From contig NZ_CP077087.1 of NCBI RefSeq assembly GCF_014268495.2, forward strand, positions 2,049,501 to 2,113,500: 64,000 bases of DNA. The letters run 5' to 3'. The DNA comes from Pseudomonas monsensis. Its GTDB lineage: Bacteria > Pseudomonadota > Gammaproteobacteria > Pseudomonadales > Pseudomonadaceae. A program made the translations under genes and the position numbers. The notes under the pieces were generated by a model. The model was not told the origin of the DNA. It saw only the letters and a program-made list of their open reading frames with translations, and ran no database searches. Shown one piece after another: positions 60,819-64,000 of the stretch (positions within the stretch are counted from its first letter, which is position 1; each line of letters opens with the position of its first letter).

Positions 60819-62266
60819 CCACCCTGATGGTGCAGGGCACCACTTCCGACGCCGGCAAAAGCACGCTGGTGACAGCGCTGTGCCGCTGGGCGACCCGTCA
60901 GGGCGTGGCGGTCGTGCCGTTCAAACCGCAGAACATGGCGCTCAACAGCGCGGTGACCGCCGACGGCGGCGAGATCGGCCGTGCGCAAGCGGTGCAGGCG
61001 CAGGCGGCGTTTCTTGAGCCGCACACCGACATGAACCCGGTGCTGCTCAAACCCAACAGCGATACCGGCGCGCAAGTGATCATCCACGGCCGCGCCGTCA
61101 CCAGCATGAACGCCGTGGCGTATCACGACTACAAAGCCATCGCCATGCAGGCGGTGCTCGCTTCGCACCAACGCCTCACTGCAGCGTATCCGCTGGTGAT
61201 GGTCGAAGGTGCAGGCTCGCCGGCGGAGATCAATCTGCGTGCCGGTGACATTGCCAACATGGGTTTTGCCGAAGCAGTGGATTGCCCGGTATTGCTGATA
61301 GCCGACATTAATCGCGGCGGGGTGTTTGCGCATCTGGTCGGCACGCTGGAGTTGCTCTCGCCGAGCGAGCAGGCGCGAGTCAAAGGCTTCATCATCAACC
61401 GTTTTCGCGGCGATATCGCCTTGCTGCAACCAGGCCTCGACTGGCTGGAACAACGCACCGGCAAACCGGTGGTTGGCGTCTTGCCCTATGTGATGGATCT
61501 GCATCTGGAGGCCGAGGACGGCATCGATCAGCGCCAGACCGACAAGGCCGAGCAAGTGCTGAAAGTGGTGGTGCCGGTGTTGCCGCGCATCAGCAACCAC
61601 ACCGATTTCGATCCGCTGCGTTTGCACCCGCAAGTGGACCTGCAATTCATCGGCCCGGGGCAGGCGATTCCTGCCGCCGATCTGATCATCCTGCCGGGGT
61701 CGAAAAGTGTGCGCAGCGATCTCGCGTATCTGCGCGCCAATGGCTGGGAAGCAGCCATCAACCGGCATTTGCGCTACGGCGGCAAAGTGCTGGGGATTTG
61801 CGGCGGTCTGCAAATGCTGGGCGAGCAGGTGCACGATCCGCTGGGGCTGGAAGGGGCCGCAGGTTCCAGTGCCGGGTTGGGCTTGCTGGCGTTCGACACG
61901 ACGCTGGAAGCCGAAAAACAATTACGCAACGTGCGTGGGCGGCTGGCGCTGGAAGACGCCGAGGTCAGCGGCTATGAAATCCATGCAGGCGTGACGGTGG
62001 GGCCGGCGCTGGAAAACGCGGCGGTGCATCTGGATGACGGTCGTTGCGACGGTGCGCAGAGTCTGGACGGGCAGGTGTTCGGCACCTATTTGCACGGTCT
62101 GTTCGAATCGCCCCAAGCCTGTGCGGCGCTGTTGCGTTGGGCCGGTTTGAGCGATGTGCAGGAAGTGGATTACCACGGACTGCGCGAGCGCGATATCGAA
62201 CGGCTGGCGGATCTGGTGGAAAAGCATCTGGATACCGGGCTATTGCGTCAGCTCTGTGGGATTTGA
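60815..62266 (+). CDS. cobQ: Adenosylcobyric acid synthase
   Basis: 483 residues. The N-terminal P-loop GTTSDAGKSTLVTAL, then KPQNMALNSAVT and the INRGGVFAHLVGT region, followed by a glutamine amidotransferase domain with the cysteine in LGICGGLQMLG and the His in GTYLHGLFES. It amidates positions b, d, e and g of adenosylcobyrinate diamide. Overlaps cobC by 4 bases; a REP pair separates it from cobU. Confidence 0.97.
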   Translation: MTTLMVQGTTSDAGKSTLVTALCRWATRQGVAVVPFKPQNMALNSAVTADGGEIGRAQAVQAQAAFLEPHTDMNPVLLKPNSDTGAQVIIHGRAVTSMNAVAYHDYKAIAMQAVLASHQRLTAAYPLVMVEGAGSPAEINLRAGDIANMGFAEAVDCPVLLIADINRGGVFAHLVGTLELLSPSEQARVKGFIINRFRGDIALLQPGLDWLEQRTGKPVVGVLPYVMDLHLEAEDGIDQRQTDKAEQVLKVVVPVLPRISNHTDFDPLRLHPQVDLQFIGPGQAIPAADLIILPGSKSVRSDLAYLRANGWEAAINRHLRYGGKVLGICGGLQMLGEQVHDPLGLEGAAGSSAGLGLLAFDTTLEAEKQLRNVRGRLALEDAEVSGYEIHAGVTVGPALENAAVHLDDGRCDGAQSLDGQVFGTYLHGLFESPQACAALLRWAGLSDVQEVDYHGLRERDIERLADLVEKHLDTGLLRQLCGI

Positions 62267-62285
62267 GTGGCCTGTCCAGGCCCCA

Positions 62286-62377
62286 TCGCTGGCAAGCCAG
62301 CTCCCACAGGGTTTGATGTCGGGTACATATTTTTGTGAACACCACTGAAACCTGCGGAAGCGGGCTTGCCCGCAATG
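62286..62377. repeat. REP pair between cobQ and cobU
   Basis: ATCGCTGGCAAGCCAGCTCC on the left and GCGGAAGCGGGCTTGCCCGC on the right, about 45 bases apart. It is one of two REP pairs within the cob operon. Confidence 0.85.
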
Positions 62378-62415
62378 AGGCCGGTGATCTCACTAAACCT
62401 TTTCTGGATAAAAAA

Positions 62416-62937
62416 ATGCTCCAACTGATCCTCGGCGGCGCCCGCTCCGGCAAAAGTCGCCTGGCGGAAAAACTCGCCAGCGACAGCCAGTTGCAGGTCA
62501 CTTATATCGCCACCAGCCAACCGCTGGACGGCGAAATGAGCGACCGCGTCGCCCATCACCGCGCCCGCCGTCCTGTCGAATGGGCCCTGATCGAGGAGCC
62601 GCTCGAACTGGCCCGCGTGCTGCGCGAGTCTGCCAGTGCCGAGCGCTGCCTGTTGGTCGATTGCCTGACTCTGTGGCTGACCAATCTGCTGATGCTCGAT
62701 GACGCAGAGCGTCTGGCCGCTGAGCGTGAAGCCCTGCTGGACGGCCTGGCGTCATTGCCGGGGGAAATCATTTTTGTCAGCAACGAGACCGGAATGGGTG
62801 TCGTGCCGCTGGGCGAATTGACTCGCCGCTACGTCGATGAAGCCGGTTGGCTGCATCAAGCTCTGGCTGAGCGCTGTCAGCGTGTCGTCCTGACCGTCGC
62901 CGGCCTGCCCCTGACTCTGAAAGGACCTGCGTTATGA
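62416..62937 (+). CDS. cobU: Adenosylcobinamide kinase / guanylyltransferase
   Basis: 173 residues (CobP/CobU). P-loop LGGARSGKSRLAE at the N-terminus; the guanylylated His is likely in VAHHRARRPVEW; VDCLTLWLTNLL and FVSNETGMGVVPLG are conserved. It phosphorylates adenosylcobinamide and adds GMP. The start at 62416 (MLQLILGG) is the family start; the frame is open upstream to a GTG-type start at 62335, but that part is REP-derived (CGSGLARNEAG). No good ribosome site precedes 62416. Overlaps cobT by 4 bases. Confidence 0.94.
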   Translation: MLQLILGGARSGKSRLAEKLASDSQLQVTYIATSQPLDGEMSDRVAHHRARRPVEWALIEEPLELARVLRESASAERCLLVDCLTLWLTNLLMLDDAERLAAEREALLDGLASLPGEIIFVSNETGMGVVPLGELTRRYVDEAGWLHQALAERCQRVVLTVAGLPLTLKGPAL

Positions 62938-63989
62938 CTCAAACCTGGTGGCTCAATCCGTGCAAACCGGTGAATGCCGAGGTTGTCGCCCAAGCGGCGG
63001 CGCGGCAACAGCAATTGACCAAGCCGGCCGGCTCCCTCGGTCGCCTGGAAACCGTGGCGGTGCAACTGGCGGGCCTGCAAGGGCAGGTCAAGCCGACGCT
63101 GGAGCAGATCTGGATCGCGATTTTTGCCGGCGATCACGGCGTGGTCGCCGAAGGGGTGTCTGCGTTCCCGCAGGAAGTCACCGGGCAGATGCTGCTCAAC
63201 TTCGTCAGTGGTGGCGCAGCGATCAGTGTGTTGGCGCGCCAACTCGGTGCGCAATTGGAGGTGGTGGACCTGGGCACCGTGACGCCGTCGTTGAACCTGC
63301 CGGGCGTGTTGCACCTGAATGTCGGTCCGGGCACGGCGAACTTCGTCAAGGGCGCGGCGATGACTCCAGCGCAGGGCGAACTCGCCTTGCAGGCCGGTCG
63401 CGATAGCGTGTTGCGGGCGAAAGCGGTGGGTGCGCAGCTGTTCATCGGCGGCGAAATGGGCATCGGCAACACCACCGCTGCCAGTGCGCTGGCCTGCGCC
63501 TTGCTCGATTGCCCGGTGGCCCACTTGACCGGTCCCGGTACCGGTTTGAATGCCGAAGGTGTCAGCCATAAGACCCAAGTCATCGAGCGCGCGTTGGCCC
63601 TGCACGCTGCGCAGCGTGGCGATGCGCTGCAAACCCTGTTCAACCTCGGCGGTTTCGAGATTGCGGCGCTGGTCGGTGCGTACCTGGCGGCAGCCCAGGA
63701 AGGCGTTGCAGTGTTGGTCGACGGCTTTATCTGCACCGTCGCCGCGCTGGTTGCCGTGCGTTTGAATCCCGCCTGCCGCGAATGGCTGCTGTTCGGTCAT
63801 CGTGGTGCCGAACCGGGCCATCGCCATGTGCTGGAAACCCTCGGCGCCGAACCGCTGCTGGAACTCGGCTTGCGTCTGGGCGAGGGTAGCGGGGCAGCGC
63901 TGGCGGTGCCGTTGTTGCGTCTGGCGTGCGACCTGCATGGACAGATGGCGACCTTCGCCGAGGCGGCGGTGGCGGATCGTCCGGCATGA
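62934..63989 (+). CDS. cobT: Nicotinate-nucleotide--dimethylbenzimidazole phosphoribosyltransferase
   Basis: 351 residues. It makes alpha-ribazole phosphate from DMB and nicotinate mononucleotide. KPAGSLGRLE, FAGDHGVVAEGVSAFPQEVT (core GDHGVVAEGVS), IGGEMGIGNTTAASAL (core GEMGIGNTT) and the C-terminal RLGEGSGAALAVPLL with the catalytic Glu are clear. It uses the base made by BluB in the same operon. Its stop overlaps the next start (ATGA). Confidence 0.97.
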   Translation: MTQTWWLNPCKPVNAEVVAQAAARQQQLTKPAGSLGRLETVAVQLAGLQGQVKPTLEQIWIAIFAGDHGVVAEGVSAFPQEVTGQMLLNFVSGGAAISVLARQLGAQLEVVDLGTVTPSLNLPGVLHLNVGPGTANFVKGAAMTPAQGELALQAGRDSVLRAKAVGAQLFIGGEMGIGNTTAASALACALLDCPVAHLTGPGTGLNAEGVSHKTQVIERALALHAAQRGDALQTLFNLGGFEIAALVGAYLAAAQEGVAVLVDGFICTVAALVAVRLNPACREWLLFGHRGAEPGHRHVLETLGAEPLLELGLRLGEGSGAALAVPLLRLACDLHGQMATFAEAAVADRPA

Positions 63990-64000
63990 CCTTGCGTCTG
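63986..64000 (+). CDS. Start of next cob-operon gene, probably alpha-ribazole phosphatase
   Basis: Only five codons (MTLRL) before the window ends. The ATG overlaps the cobT stop in the same ATGA manner as other genes here. In related operons the next gene encodes a histidine-phosphatase (alpha-ribazole phosphatase) that starts with a similar hydrophobic strand. Identity is inferred from order only. Confidence 0.45.

Overview
The window looks like chromosomal DNA of a Pseudomonas of the fluorescens/putida type. This is inferred from gene order (gltA-sdhCDAB-sucAB-lpdG-sucCD; gcl-hyi-glxR-ttuD-pyk; cobO-cobB-bluB-cobD-cobC-cobQ-cobU-cobT; betX-yjcH-actP; purMN opposite DUF2066-permease-hda), from high-GC coding sequence, and from the many REP palindromes of the GTGGGAGC type between genes. 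No database search was possible, so the species is not assigned.

Layout. 1-7.4 kb (minus): the 5' part of a urea transporter, then the glyoxylate/glycerate pathway gcl > hyi > glxR > ttuD > pyk, which turns two glyoxylates into tartronate semialdehyde and on to pyruvate; glcG-like is divergent from gcl, with two copies of the palindrome TTGTATACAA between them. 8-18.4 kb: a RAYT transposase with REP pairs on both sides, a RutR-like regulator, a DUF808 membrane protein, mlaA overlapping an alpha/beta-hydrolase gene, a GH17 glucan-active membrane enzyme, the glycine-betaine binding protein betX, and the acetate permease pair yjcH-actP. 18.5-21.1 kb: an insertion sequence with a damaged transposase gene, sitting inside a large dispersed intergenic repeat. 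21.1-34.2 kb: citric acid cycle block, gltA (minus) divergent from sdhCDAB-sucAB-lpdG-sucCD. 34.5-46 kb: brnQ, small membrane and lipoprotein genes, two overlapping hotdog thioesterases, htpG, a dienelactone-hydrolase-like protein, pirin, OsmC, an exported amidohydrolase and a chemoreceptor. 46-55.8 kb: DUF3108, purN, purM, then DUF2066, PerM-like permease, hda, two NlpC/P60 lipoproteins, a PQQ-type sugar dehydrogenase lipoprotein and an unrecognised protein. 55.9-64 kb: a cobalamin riboswitch followed by an almost fully overlapping late cobalamin (nucleotide loop assembly) operon that runs off the window.

The most unusual material is in the non-coding and mobile fraction: the RAYT/REP unit, REP sequence that supplies coding ends in the cob operon, an IS with compensating small deletions, two intergenic repeats that share an invariant 16-nt core inside a hairpin of fixed geometry, and structured leaders before sucC and brnQ. 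I found no CRISPR array, no prophage, no secretion or toxin-antitoxin cluster, and no clear new multi-gene system; most genes are core metabolism.
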